Assembly: GCF_025642155.1 (NCBI RefSeq)
Contig: NZ_CP106798.1
Span: 7,998,001-8,062,000, forward strand
Origin: Streptomyces sp. HUAS 15-9
Lineage (GTDB): Bacteria; Actinomycetota; Actinomycetes; Streptomycetales; Streptomycetaceae
Direction of reading: 5' to 3'
DNA length: 64,000 nucleotides
Below, one piece after another: positions 18,626-27,828 of this stretch. The notes beneath the pieces were generated by a model. The model did not search any database and was not told the origin of the DNA. It saw only the letters and a list, made by a program, of their open reading frames with translations. How positions within the stretch are numbered: the first letter of the stretch is position 1; each line of letters starts with the position of its first letter. The position numbers and the translations under genes were made by a program.

Positions 18626-19120
18626 CTACCACAGCCGACTGAGCCGCGGGCCCGCCATGAGTACCACTTGGCCGGCCGCGGGATCGAATCCGAGCACCGG
18701 GTTCCCGTGGTCGCCCTCGGCCGTCATGATCACCGGCTTGCGCAGCCGACGGCCCAGCGCGGCGAGCAACCGGCACAGGACGTCCACTCCTTCCTGGCCC
18801 TGCAGCTCGCGAAGGTCGACATCGAAGTCGATCTCCTCGGCAGCCATCGGACGGAAAACGGCCAGCACGCCCGGAACCGGCCAGCCCCGAAGGTCCACCG
18901 TCTCGGCATCGGCGGGACGCGTCAGCACGTCCACAGCGGGAGGCAGCGGCCCGGCGACGCCGCCCTCCAGGTACTCCCACGCCCAACCGCTCGACCGGAC
19001 CGGATCGAACACCGCCTGCCAGTCCTCCACCGAGGTGCCCGCCACGGACACATCCGGCAGAGCACCCATCAAGTCAGGGTCGAAGAACTTCCTGACGTCG
19101 TCCCACAGCAGATCCGGCAT
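18626..19120 (-). CDS. Hypothetical protein
   Basis: 164 residues, acidic and soluble (PDLLWDDVRKFFDPDLMGAL at the start, GPRLSRLW at the end). The ATG at 19120 was taken because the protein-like sequence begins there; the upstream frame overlaps the gap to the methyltransferase gene and looks non-coding. No motif is recognised. It is downstream of the methyltransferase on the same strand, 62 bases away, and may be co-transcribed. Confidence 0.68.
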   Translation of the reverse strand: MPDLLWDDVRKFFDPDLMGALPDVSVAGTSVEDWQAVFDPVRSSGWAWEYLEGGVAGPLPPAVDVLTRPADAETVDLRGWPVPGVLAVFRPMAAEEIDFDVDLRELQGQEGVDVLCRLLAALGRRLRKPVIMTAEGDHGNPVLGFDPAAGQVVLMAGPRLSRLW

Positions 19121-19182
19121 CCCGCCATGCTGCCCGCCCCGCCTCGCGAACGCCCGTCCTCCGAAGGCTCCGAGGTGCTTCG

Positions 19183-19869
19183 TCACGTGTGTTGCATTCG
19201 TTTGCAGCGCAGGAAGATCTGTTCCTCCGGCTGCACGTCCACGCTCGCCGGCGCGTAGCTGTACGAGGTCTCCTCGATGATCTCGAAGCCCGCCGTCGTG
19301 ACCACCTCGCGGAGGTCCTCCCGCAGGTAGCCGGACACCCGGATGGTGCTTCCGATGAACGGGATCGTGAAGTCGTCCACGTCCGCCTCCACCATCGACA
19401 GCGCGAAGAGGCCGCCGGGAGTCAGCAGATGGTGGATGGTGCGCAGTGCGAGGGGGATCTCCGCGCGCGGCAGCATGAGCAGGGAGAAGAAGGCCGCGAC
19501 CGCCTCGAAGCGGCCGAGGTCGCGGGGGCCGCCGGGGCGCAGGTCCGCGAGGTCGAGCTGATGGAACCGCGCCTCGGGCACGTTCCGGCGGGCCAGGTCG
19601 AGCATGCCGCCCGACAGGTCGACGCCGACGACCTGCAAGCCGGAGTCCGCCAGTTGACGTGCCGTGGGAAGCCCGGTGCCGCAGCCCAGGTCCAGCGCGC
19701 GGGACCCGGCCGGGAGGGACTCGATGAGCCACTCGGTGGCGGCGATCTGCCCGTCCTTGTGCGGGAACACCTCGTCGTAGCGGTCGCCGATGGCGTCGAA
19801 GGCCTCTGCCTGACCCGTACGGTCGACCTGCAGGTTCCCGTAACCGTGCTCGCCGGTGGGGCTGTTCAC
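19183..19869 (-). CDS. Class I SAM-dependent methyltransferase
   Basis: A 228-residue Rossmann-fold methyltransferase with SAM-binding motif I ALDLGCGTGLPTARQL, the ribose-binding acidic residue in VVGVDLSGGM, and LDLADL/FFSLLML for later motifs. The GTG start at 19869 has AAGGGGAG eight bases upstream. The substrate is unknown. It may form a two-gene unit with the hypothetical gene ending at 18626. Confidence 0.88.
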   Translation of the reverse strand: MNSPTGEHGYGNLQVDRTGQAEAFDAIGDRYDEVFPHKDGQIAATEWLIESLPAGSRALDLGCGTGLPTARQLADSGLQVVGVDLSGGMLDLARRNVPEARFHQLDLADLRPGGPRDLGRFEAVAAFFSLLMLPRAEIPLALRTIHHLLTPGGLFALSMVEADVDDFTIPFIGSTIRVSGYLREDLREVVTTAGFEIIEETSYSYAPASVDVQPEEQIFLRCKRMQHT

Positions 19870-19960
19870 GAATAATCTCCCCTTTGGAGACCTCTTGATG
19901 TGACTTTTTCACAAGCTCGTGCCGGAGCGATCACCAAGAGTATGCGCACGCCGCGGTGGA

Positions 19961-21343
19961 TCAACCCCAGGTCGCCGAGTAATACCGCTGATACGCCCGG
20001 CGGTCCGCCTCCGCGCGGAAGTACCGGGTCGCCACCAGCGCGATCAGACTGCCCGCGATGACCAACAGACCCGGACCGACGTTGCGGGTGTCGGTGAGCC
20101 GGGACAGCAGCGTCGAGCCGTCCGTGGTGTCGGTGACCGGGGCCGCGGACCCCGGCGAGGCCGCGCTGGGCGCGACGGCGCCCTGGGTGGCCGCGGTGGA
20201 CGGCGCGCCGGACGGTGCGGCGTTCTGGCCGCCGCCGGCGTTCTGCTTCGAGACGATCAGCTGGACGCCGAGCGCGGACATCGCCTTCGTCACCGGCTGG
20301 AAGAACGTCGTACCGCCCGTGGTGCAGTCGCCGCTGCCGCCCGAGGTCACGCCGAGCGCGATGCCCTCGGAGAAGAGCGGGCCACCGCTGTCGCCCGGTT
20401 CGGCGCACACATTGGTCTGGATGAGCCCGGTGACCGTGCCCTCGGGATAGTTCACGGTCGCGTTGAGCGCGGTCACCTGGCCGTCGTGCAGCCCGCTGGT
20501 GCTTCCGCTGCGGAACACCCGCTGCCCGACCGTCGGATCGGCCGCCCCGGTGATCAGCACGCCCTTCCCGCCACCGACGGCGACCACGTCGGCCCCCTGG
20601 CCGGCCTTGCCGGACGCGTACTGGATGAGCGAGAAGTCGCTGCCCGGGAAGTTCGTGTTGACCGTCGTACCCAGCTGCTGGTTCCCCTGGTCGTCCCCGA
20701 ACCAGATGGTGTTGGGGGGACCGCAGTGCCCGGCGGTGAGGATGAAGTCGCTCCGCCCGTTGGTGACGTTGAAGCCCAGAGAACAGCGGCCGCCGGTCGA
20801 CAGGATCGGCTGCGCCCCGTTCAGGCGCGTGGTGAATGTGCCCTCGGTGCGCTCCATCCGCACGAAGCTGCCGATGCCCGTGGCGACCCGGGTCATCCGG
20901 GACCAGTCGGCGGCGGAGACGGTCTTGTCCGCCTCGACCACCACCCGGTTGGTCCGGTAGTCCATCACCCAGGCCGTGCCCGCCACCCGGGGCGCCGAAC
21001 GCAGTGTGGCGGTGGCCGACTTGAGCTCGTTCATGCTGTGCGACACGATCTTCGCCTCGGCCCCCGCCCGCTTCACCTCCGCCGCGGCCCGCTCGTCGGT
21101 GACCGCGACGACCGGGCGGCCGTCGGCGCCGATCCAGCTGCCCGCCGTACGGGCGGTGCCCAGCCTGGACACCAGGGCGGCGCCGGTCTCCCCGGCCGTG
21201 TCCGCCGAGCTGAGCGGGCGGGCGGACGTACCGGGAGTCTCGCTCGCCATGGCCGTGGTGACCATCGCGCCTCCCAGAAGGAGTCCGCCGACCGCCGCCA
21301 GCTGCGTCACCCGCCGGACGACCCGTCGTCGTGCGTGCCTCAT
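19961..21343 (-). CDS. Streptogrisin-like S1 serine protease with C-terminal membrane anchor
   Basis: 460 residues: signal peptide (VTQLAAVGGLLLGGAMVTTA), a pro-region of about 130 residues, then a chymotrypsin-fold protease with His in LTAGHC (about residue 204), Asp in SDFSLIQY (about 236) and Ser in EPGDSGGPL (about 318). Cysteines pair as in streptogrisins. Unusually for this secreted family, an Ala/Ser/Pro-rich linker leads to a transmembrane helix (GPGLLVIAGSLIALVATRYF) and a short charged tail. The protease therefore probably stays tethered outside the membrane (inference). An 18-bp palindrome sits just upstream of the start codon. Confidence 0.9.
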   Translation of the reverse strand: MRHARRRVVRRVTQLAAVGGLLLGGAMVTTAMASETPGTSARPLSSADTAGETGAALVSRLGTARTAGSWIGADGRPVVAVTDERAAAEVKRAGAEAKIVSHSMNELKSATATLRSAPRVAGTAWVMDYRTNRVVVEADKTVSAADWSRMTRVATGIGSFVRMERTEGTFTTRLNGAQPILSTGGRCSLGFNVTNGRSDFILTAGHCGPPNTIWFGDDQGNQQLGTTVNTNFPGSDFSLIQYASGKAGQGADVVAVGGGKGVLITGAADPTVGQRVFRSGSTSGLHDGQVTALNATVNYPEGTVTGLIQTNVCAEPGDSGGPLFSEGIALGVTSGGSGDCTTGGTTFFQPVTKAMSALGVQLIVSKQNAGGGQNAAPSGAPSTAATQGAVAPSAASPGSAAPVTDTTDGSTLLSRLTDTRNVGPGLLVIAGSLIALVATRYFRAEADRRAYQRYYSATWG

Positions 21344-21366
21344 GCATGGCTCCCGAACCGTGAACG

Positions 21367-21384
21367 CGCGGTGTCAACACCGCG
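21367..21384. promoter_or_regulatory. 18-bp palindrome before the streptogrisin-like gene
   Basis: CGCGGTGTCAACACCGCG: perfect 8-bp arms around a CA centre, ending 24 bases upstream of the protease start codon. It could be an operator or a 5'-UTR hairpin that hides the ribosome site. No second copy was noticed. Confidence 0.5.
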
Positions 21385-21460
21385 GGGCCCTCCGGTCGTT
21401 GAGCGCCCTTCCATGCATACGTGGCCCGGCGCGACGGCGTTCACCCCGTGGGTGATCTTC

Positions 21461-22291
21461 TCAGGCCTTGCGGGCCACCCCGCTGAACATGGCCACTTCC
21501 TCCGGCTCGGCGCCGTTCGTGTCGTCCGGCCGCCAGCGCGAGCAGGACACCACGCCGGGCTCCAGCAGTTCCAGGCCGTCGAAGAACCGGGCGACGTCCT
21601 CGGGGGTGCGCTGGGTGAGCTTGGGCGTGCCGTGCTCGTTCCAGAACTTCACCGCCTCGTCCACGTCCGGCATCGACGGGCTGGTGATGGTGTGCGACAG
21701 CACGAGGTGGCTGCCGGACGGCAGCCGGTCCACCAGCCGTCGCACCAGGCCGTACGGGTCCTCGTCGTCGCCGATGAAGATGACCACGCCGAGCAGCATC
21801 AGCGCGACGGGCTTGCTGAAGTCCAGCGTCCTGGAGGCGTGCTCGAGGATCGCGTCGATGTTGCGGAGGTCCTCGTCCAGATAGTCGGTACGGCCCTCGG
21901 GCGTGCTGGTGAGCAGGGCACGCGCGTGGGCGAGGACGAGCGGGTCGTTGTCGACGTACACGATCCGGGAGTCCGGGGCGACGCGCTGGGCGACCTCGTG
22001 CGTGTTGTCGGCGGTGGGCAGCCCGGTGCCGATGTCGAGGAACTGGCGTATGCCGACGTCGCCGACCAGATGCCGCACGGCACGCCCCAGGAAGAGCCGG
22101 TCCGCGCGGGCGTACTCGCCGATGCCGGGGTGCAGCTGCCGGATCTGGTCGCCGGCCGCGCGGTCGACCTCGTAGTTGTCCTTGCCGCCGAGCCAATAGT
22201 TCCAGATCCGCGCGGTGTGCGGCTGGTCGGTGTGGATGCGGGCGCGCAGCGAGGCGGCGACGTCGTTCGTGGCTGCCGGGTTGTCGGTCAC
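21461..22291 (-). CDS. SAV2177-family (DUF574) SAM-dependent methyltransferase
   Basis: A 276-residue member of an actinobacterial, especially Streptomyces, methyltransferase family. It opens with [24 protein letters not shown], carries motif [20 protein letters not shown] and the following [16 protein letters not shown] at 22291 has AGGAG upstream. Targets of the family are unknown; in other Streptomyces many copies occur per genome. Confidence 0.92.
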   Translation of the reverse strand: MTDNPAATNDVAASLRARIHTDQPHTARIWNYWLGGKDNYEVDRAAGDQIRQLHPGIGEYARADRLFLGRAVRHLVGDVGIRQFLDIGTGLPTADNTHEVAQRVAPDSRIVYVDNDPLVLAHARALLTSTPEGRTDYLDEDLRNIDAILEHASRTLDFSKPVALMLLGVVIFIGDDEDPYGLVRRLVDRLPSGSHLVLSHTITSPSMPDVDEAVKFWNEHGTPKLTQRTPEDVARFFDGLELLEPGVVSCSRWRPDDTNGAEPEEVAMFSGVARKA

Positions 22292-22497
22292 GGAGTCAGC
22301 TCCTGGGGCCTGGTGCGAGAACAGGGTCAACAGGCAATCTAGACGCCCGAGTTGATCTTTGCCGCACGTCCGGGGTTTTCCGCCCCGGCAGGAGGCCGCG
22401 CGGAGCCGGGCCGCGGCCGGTCGCACCGGGATGTGCGCCGCAAGGACCCCGTCCGCCTGATTCCGGCGCACCCCGCCGCCCCCCTATCTTGAGCCCC

Positions 22498-23676
22498 ATG
22501 ACCAGCATCCCGCACGAGACGACAGGTGAACCGAACCCCCTGCGCGCACTCACCCTCGACCGCCTCCGACGTCGCACGAGCATGAAATGGCGCGCCTATC
22601 CCGAAGACGTGCTGCCGCTGTGGGTGGCCGAGATGGACGTGCCGCTCGCCGCGCCCGTCGTCCGCGCGCTCACCGAGGCGCTCGAACTCGGGGACACCGG
22701 CTACCCGGCGGGCACCGCCTACGCCGAGGCGCTGGCCGCGTTCGCCGCCAAACGGTGGAGCTGGGACGGTCTGGCCGTGGAGCGCACCGCGATCGTGCCG
22801 GACGTGATGCTGGGCGTCGTCGAGATGCTCAGGCTTGTCACCGGGCCCGGGGACCCGGTGGTCGTCAACTCGCCGGTCTATCCGCCGTTCTTCCAGTTCG
22901 TCGAGCACATGGACCGGCGGGTGCTTCAGGCCCCGCTCGGCTCCGACCTGCGCATCGACCTCGACGGGCTGGAGGAGGCGTTCCGGCGGGCCGTCGCCGG
23001 GGGCGGGCGGGCCGCGTACCTGCTGTGCAGCCCGCACAACCCGACCGGAACCGTGCACACCGCCGAAGAGCTGGCCGCCGTCGCCGCCCTCGCCGAACGC
23101 CACGGCGTGCGCGTCGTGGCGGACGAGATCCACGCCCCGCTGACCGCCGCGGGGGCCGCCTTCGTGCCGTATCTGAGCGTGCCGGGCGGCGAGAGCGGTC
23201 TGTCACTGATGTCGGCGTCGAAGGCCTGGAACCTGGCCGGCCTGAAGGCCGCGCTCGCGATCGCCGGGCCCCGGGCGGCCGCCGACCTGGCCCGGCTGCC
23301 CGAGGAGGTGAGCCACGGCCCCAGCCACCTCGGGATCATCGCCCACACCGCCGCACTGGCGGACGGCGGCGCCTGGCTGGACGCGCTGCTGGCCGGCCTC
23401 GACGACAACCGGCGGCTGCTCACCGCGCTGCTGGCCGAACACCTGCCTGGCGTCCGCCACCGCCCGGCGGAGGCCACCTACCTCGCCTGGCTCGACTGCC
23501 GAGCCCTGGGTCTGGGCGACGATCCGGCCCAGGTCTTCCTGGCGCGCGGCCGGGTCGCCCTCACCTCCGGGATCCCCTTCGGCACGGGCGGCGCCGGACA
23601 CGTACGCCTGAATCTGGGCACGTCGCCGGAGCTGATCACGGACGGCGTGCGCAGGATGGCGGCCGCTCTCGGGTGA
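22498..23676 (+). CDS. MalY/PatB-type PLP-dependent C-S lyase or aminotransferase
   Basis: 392 residues of fold-type I PLP enzyme. It starts with the family hallmark [16 protein letters not shown]. The cofactor-binding Asp is in [10 protein letters not shown], the PLP Lys is in [12 protein letters not shown], and [10 protein letters not shown] gives the conserved Asn-Pro. Such proteins cleave cystathionine or related thioethers and in some species modulate regulators. There is no Shine-Dalgarno sequence; TATCTT at 22485-22490 ends seven bases before the ATG, so the mRNA is probably leaderless. Confidence 0.9.
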   Translation: MTSIPHETTGEPNPLRALTLDRLRRRTSMKWRAYPEDVLPLWVAEMDVPLAAPVVRALTEALELGDTGYPAGTAYAEALAAFAAKRWSWDGLAVERTAIVPDVMLGVVEMLRLVTGPGDPVVVNSPVYPPFFQFVEHMDRRVLQAPLGSDLRIDLDGLEEAFRRAVAGGGRAAYLLCSPHNPTGTVHTAEELAAVAALAERHGVRVVADEIHAPLTAAGAAFVPYLSVPGGESGLSLMSASKAWNLAGLKAALAIAGPRAAADLARLPEEVSHGPSHLGIIAHTAALADGGAWLDALLAGLDDNRRLLTALLAEHLPGVRHRPAEATYLAWLDCRALGLGDDPAQVFLARGRVALTSGIPFGTGGAGHVRLNLGTSPELITDGVRRMAAALG

Positions 23677-23725
23677 GACGGACCGCCGTGTCATGGACAC
23701 ATGGCCCGGCTGCCATCATGGGCCC

Positions 23726-24484
23726 ATGCGCGTGCTGATGCCGGTCCCCGACCAGGACTTCGACGTGACCGAGGTGGCCGTGCCCTGGCGGCTGCTCACC
23801 GAGGCGGGACACGAAGTGGTGCTCGCCACCGAACGCGCCGGGACCCGGCCCGCCGCCGATCCCCGGCTGCTCACCGGAGTGCTCTTCGGACAGCTGGGAG
23901 CGGCGGGCGAGCCCAAGCGCTGGTACGAACAGCTCACCGCGGCACCGGAGTTCACGGCCACGGCCGCCTGGGCGGAGGTGACGGTGGACGACTTCGACGG
24001 GCTGCTGCTGCCCGGCGGACACGCGCCCGGTATGCGGCAGTACCTCGGTTCGCCCGAGCTCCAGCGGCAGGTCGCCCGGTTCTGGGCGCTCGGCAGGCCC
24101 GTGGGTGCCATCTGTCACGGGGTGCTGGTGCTGGCCCGGGCCCAGGACCCGGGGACCGGCCGCAGCGTGCTGGCCGGCCGCCGTACGACCTGTCTGCCCA
24201 AGTACATGGAACGCACCGCCTATCTCACGACCGCCTGGCGCCTCGGCCGCTACTACCGCACCTACCCGGCGTATGTGGAGGACGAGGTGCGCTCCGCGCT
24301 CGCCGACCCGGGCGCCCAGTTCGAGCGAGGGCCCAAAGTGCTCACCCGACGGGGAACCGCCGCCGACGACACGCACGCCTTCGTCGTCCAGGACGGCACC
24401 TATCTGTCGGCACGCTGGCCGGGAGACGCCTATCTCTTCGCCCGGCGCTATCTCGAACTGCTCGGACGGCGGGCCTCCGCCTAG
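23726..24484 (+). CDS. DJ-1/PfpI family protein
   Basis: 252 residues of the class I glutamine-amidotransferase-like fold. Visible are VLMPVPDQDFDVTEVAVPW at the start, the LLLPGGHAPGM loop and the nucleophile elbow GAICHGVLVL with its Cys. Family members act as glyoxalase/deglycase, chaperone or isonitrile hydratase; this one is longer than minimal DJ-1 and its role is unknown. ATG 23726 has no ribosome site. It stands 10 bases before the next gene. Confidence 0.85.
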   Translation: MRVLMPVPDQDFDVTEVAVPWRLLTEAGHEVVLATERAGTRPAADPRLLTGVLFGQLGAAGEPKRWYEQLTAAPEFTATAAWAEVTVDDFDGLLLPGGHAPGMRQYLGSPELQRQVARFWALGRPVGAICHGVLVLARAQDPGTGRSVLAGRRTTCLPKYMERTAYLTTAWRLGRYYRTYPAYVEDEVRSALADPGAQFERGPKVLTRRGTAADDTHAFVVQDGTYLSARWPGDAYLFARRYLELLGRRASA

Positions 24485-24494
24485 ACTGCCGCTC

Positions 24495-24881
24495 ATGGAT
24501 GACACGTCGCTGGACCGGCTCGCATCGGGCAAGTACCTGCTGGTCACCAGTTACCGCAAGGACGGAACGCCGGTCGCCACCCCGGTCTGGGTGGTCCGGG
24601 ACGGGGACGCGCTCGGTGTGTGGACGGCGGCCGGTTCCTGGAAGGTCAAGCGGATCCGCCGCCGCGCGGACGTCGTCGTCGGGGCCTGCGACGTGCGCGG
24701 GAACCCGACCGGGGACCAGGTCCCCGCGACCGCGGAGATCGGCGACGCGGCCACGGCCGGCCTCTACCGCGCCCTCATCGCCCGCAAGTACGGCATCCTC
24801 GGCCGCCTCACACTGCTGGGCAGCCGGCTGCGCAACGGGCGGGACGGCACAGTCGGGATCCGGGTGACCCTGACGCCCTGA
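24495..24881 (+). CDS. F420/FMN-dependent PPOX-class split-barrel oxidoreductase
   Basis: A 128-residue split-barrel protein of the type that uses F420 or FMN. It reads SGKYLLVTSYRKDGTPVATPVW and WTAAGSWKVKRIRRRADVVVG, the usual family pattern. The ATG at 24495 has no ribosome site. Instead TAGACT (24482-24487), which overlaps the stop codon of the DJ-1 gene, lies seven bases before the ATG, the expected -10 for a leaderless transcript. A 12-bp terminator hairpin overlaps its stop codon. The substrate is unknown. Confidence 0.87.
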   Translation: MDDTSLDRLASGKYLLVTSYRKDGTPVATPVWVVRDGDALGVWTAAGSWKVKRIRRRADVVVGACDVRGNPTGDQVPATAEIGDAATAGLYRALIARKYGILGRLTLLGSRLRNGRDGTVGIRVTLTP

Positions 24882-24903
24882 GGGAGCCGTCGCTCCCTCA
24901 GGG
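24876..24903. terminator. Bidirectional hairpin terminator overlapping the PPOX stop codon
   Basis: CCCTGAGGGAGC pairs perfectly with GCTCCCTCAGGG over a four-base loop (12-bp stem). The left arm contains the TGA stop of the plus-strand gene. The right arm ends 9 bases before the stop of the convergent minus-strand gene, so it can serve both. Confidence 0.85.
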
Positions 24904-24912
24904 CAGGGCAGG

Positions 24913-27675
24913 TCAGGACGCGTTCAGCACCGTGCCGCCCAGCACCAGTCCGTCGGGCAGCGGCGCGCCGTTGTCGTCCAGCTGCCTCAGGCTCACGGAC
25001 TCCTCGGGCTCGGTGACCCGGTCCTTGACCGTGGGCAGGGTCACCTCGGTGCTCGTCCGGCCGGCCGGGATGTTCACCCACAGATGGACGGACGCCTTGG
25101 ACAGCGGGCGTTCCGGGTCGGGCTCCGCGACGGAGGCCTCAGCGAGCCAGTGCGGGTCCACGTCCTTGGTGGACAGCTCCGTTCCGGAGACCGGGACCGC
25201 GGTGAACACCGTCGTGAGGTCGTTGTCGGCGGCCTCGGACAGCGACAGCCGCCACTTCAGGGTCTTGCCCTCCTTCACCTTGTCGGCGACCGGGGTCACG
25301 GTGACCTTGGGCGCGGGGTCGTCGTCGCGCACGGTGATCCCGCCCCGGTAGGAGCCGACGACCGCACGGTGGATCGCCTTCACCGCAATGTTGTGCTGGA
25401 CCTCCGAGCCGTAGCGCGTGTTGCCCTTCACCTCGACCGGTACGTCGATGTCGTGGCCGCCGGGCCGTACGGTCACGACCCGGTTCCTGGCGCTGCCGGT
25501 CGCCGGGTCGAAGACATACACCCGGACCTGGCCGCTGCCCTGCCCGGACACCTGGACCGGCACCCGGTAGGTGCGCACGCCCGAGTCACCCTCGTCCACC
25601 GTCGTACGGCCCACGTCGACGCGCGGCAGCGCGGCCGCCCGTACCGCGGGAGTGCCGGGGCGCCAGCCCCAGGCGTCCATCAGCCAGGCCTGCCCCTTGC
25701 GTGAACGCGGCGTCAGCTCCAGCGACTTGACGTGGCGCAGATCGAGCCCGGCCCGGGTGGCCGCCGTCAGCGGCACCCGCACCTCGCGGGCCCAGTACGA
25801 CGCGGTCCGGTCGCTGCCCGGCAGCCCGTCCGCATGGGCGCGGCCGAGGGTCGCCCGGCGGCCGTGGGTGTCGGTGACGGACACGTCCAGCTGCGTCCCC
25901 TTCGAGTTCGGCGGCACGAACAGCCGCAGCGCCAGTTCCTTGGACCCGGCCAGGGACAGCGGCTCGGCCGTCTTCACCCGCACGGCGGAACCGGCGGACG
26001 TCCAGCGCAGCGCGATCGCGTGCCGCCCGGCCTCCTTGTCCGGCTCCCACATCGCGAAGTGCGGCGAAGCCCCCGTGGCGCCCCGGCCCAGGCAGGCCAC
26101 GGCCGGGCTGGGATCCACCGCGGAGCAGAGCTTGCCGCCGGTCACGGACACCTTGCCGTCCGGGAGGAACCCGGCACCGCGGCCGGCACCGACCGCGTGG
26201 CTGAGGACGCGCGCGGGATCCGCGGACGGGGCGCGCCGTCCCGAGCCGTCGAGCAGCGGACGCACCCGGTCGTCACCGGCGACGAACAGCCGGGCCGCGG
26301 CCGCGATGTACGTGGAACCGGCCTTGTGCTGCTGGTCGGGGGTCAGCCGGGTGGCGGCGCGCTTCGAGCACACCGGGTCCCGGTGGTTCGGGTCGTCCCA
26401 GAAGTCGTCCTCCGCGGGGGCCTGTGCCTTGCCCGGAGTCCACTCGGTGTTGAAGTAGTTGTGGTTGGCGCCGATGACATAGACCGCGCTGTGCAGGGCG
26501 GTGCCGTTGCTGACCGCGCGGGTGCCGTCGATGTACACCTCGCCCTGGAGGTCGGAGACATCGCCGTCACAGCCGGGCAGGATCGTCGTCGAGGGCACGT
26601 CGGCCACCGGGTTCTGGCCGAAGACGGTGGGGCCGATGAGGACGGTGCCGCTGATGTGCCAGCGCACCTTGCCGTGGTAGCCGTCCTGGCCGGCGGGCGG
26701 CGGGTACAGGCTGTCCAGCGCAGCCCGGTTCACGCCCTCGCCACCGCGGGAGTGCCCGATCAGCAGCACCCGGGACAGATCGGCGCGCGGCGCGTTCCGT
26801 ACGACCGCCGGTGCCGAGCCGGGGTGGTCGGCCCAGTCGGCCCACTGGGCCAGGTGCAGCCGCACCAGCGACGAACGGGCCTGCGCTCCGCCGTCCTCGG
26901 CGGCGAAGTCCTGACCGTTGATGCCGTTGGCCGCGATCGACACCGTCACATAGCCCTGCGAGGCCAGCAGCTTCTGGTCGCTCAGATAGCCGCGGTGGCT
27001 CGGCACCGGCTTGCTGCCTCGCGGGCAGGGCCAATCGCCGGTGACCTCGCCGTGCGGGACGTAGCAGGTGGCGTGGCGGCCGTGCAGGAACAGCGCGAGC
27101 GGGCGGCGGCCGGTGGCACCGGCCGGCGCCACCACCACGGCACGCATCTCCACGGGTGCCGAGAACCCGGGCAGACGCACGGACTTGAGGCTGTACTCAC
27201 CGGTCACCGTACGGTACGAGCCCGGCTTGCCGGGGTCCACGGAGTTCGCGGGCAGCGGGGCCGGAGGCCTTGCCGCCGACCGGGCGCCGCTCGCTCGGCC
27301 GGCTCCCGCGGCGTCCAGCCGTCGTCCGCCGGACCAGACTTCGAGGCTCTTCAGATCGCCCGGCCGGACGCCGTCGACGTCGAGCCGGAAGGTGTGCTCG
27401 TCCTTCCCCGGTGCCGGGACTCCCAACAACCGGCCTTCGGACCGGAATTCGACCCGGGCGTCGCCCATCGGCACCGGAGCCGGGGACCGCCACACCAACT
27501 GGGGTGCCGTGGGCTTCCCGGCGATGCGCCAGCCGGGTGGCAGGCTCCCGTCGGTCGCGGCCGCCAAGGGCTTGCTCTCAGGCGGCTGTTGAGCCTGCGC
27601 CGACCATCCCGAGGATCCTCCCGCCACCGCGAGCACCGCGGCGGCGGTGACCCATATTCGCCGGGCACGGACCAC
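24913..27675 (-). CDS. Large secreted alpha/beta hydrolase with C-terminal Calx-beta-like modules
   Basis: A 920-residue exported protein. GTG 27675 has GAGGAGGGG upstream; an ATG 18 bases earlier is less well placed. After a signal peptide (ending SAQAQQ) and an immunoglobulin-like region come residues about 180-430, an alpha/beta hydrolase with nucleophile GHSRGGEGVN (Ser near 306), a candidate Asp in GCDGDVSD and a candidate His in GANHNYFN. A jelly-roll-like beta domain follows. From about residue 690 there are beta-sandwich repeats with VDEGDSGVRTYRVPV and GITVRDDDPAP, the Calx-beta pattern that usually binds calcium. An esterase or depolymerase acting outside the cell is likely, substrate unknown. 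Confidence 0.82.
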   Translation of the reverse strand: MVRARRIWVTAAAVLAVAGGSSGWSAQAQQPPESKPLAAATDGSLPPGWRIAGKPTAPQLVWRSPAPVPMGDARVEFRSEGRLLGVPAPGKDEHTFRLDVDGVRPGDLKSLEVWSGGRRLDAAGAGRASGARSAARPPAPLPANSVDPGKPGSYRTVTGEYSLKSVRLPGFSAPVEMRAVVVAPAGATGRRPLALFLHGRHATCYVPHGEVTGDWPCPRGSKPVPSHRGYLSDQKLLASQGYVTVSIAANGINGQDFAAEDGGAQARSSLVRLHLAQWADWADHPGSAPAVVRNAPRADLSRVLLIGHSRGGEGVNRAALDSLYPPPAGQDGYHGKVRWHISGTVLIGPTVFGQNPVADVPSTTILPGCDGDVSDLQGEVYIDGTRAVSNGTALHSAVYVIGANHNYFNTEWTPGKAQAPAEDDFWDDPNHRDPVCSKRAATRLTPDQQHKAGSTYIAAAARLFVAGDDRVRPLLDGSGRRAPSADPARVLSHAVGAGRGAGFLPDGKVSVTGGKLCSAVDPSPAVACLGRGATGASPHFAMWEPDKEAGRHAIALRWTSAGSAVRVKTAEPLSLAGSKELALRLFVPPNSKGTQLDVSVTDTHGRRATLGRAHADGLPGSDRTASYWAREVRVPLTAATRAGLDLRHVKSLELTPRSRKGQAWLMDAWGWRPGTPAVRAAALPRVDVGRTTVDEGDSGVRTYRVPVQVSGQGSGQVRVYVFDPATGSARNRVVTVRPGGHDIDVPVEVKGNTRYGSEVQHNIAVKAIHRAVVGSYRGGITVRDDDPAPKVTVTPVADKVKEGKTLKWRLSLSEAADNDLTTVFTAVPVSGTELSTKDVDPHWLAEASVAEPDPERPLSKASVHLWVNIPAGRTSTEVTLPTVKDRVTEPEESVSLRQLDDNGAPLPDGLVLGGTVLNAS

Positions 27676-27828
27676 TGTTTCCCCTCCTCGCACGGCGAGT
27701 TCGGACGCCCCGGCCGTCCCGGGGGTCCCTCGCGCCCCGGAGGACGGAGAGAAGAGGTTGTGGGTTGCCTGTGAAGAAGGGGTGATCGCGACAATGGCCG
27801 AGACTGGTGGGGAGCCGGTGCGGAGGCG

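Noticed and set aside
19919..22342. An 807-codon plus-strand frame across the protease and methyltransferase genes
   Set aside because: Antisense shadow of two well-supported minus-strand genes; composition is Gly/Arg/Asp-rich without domain patterns.
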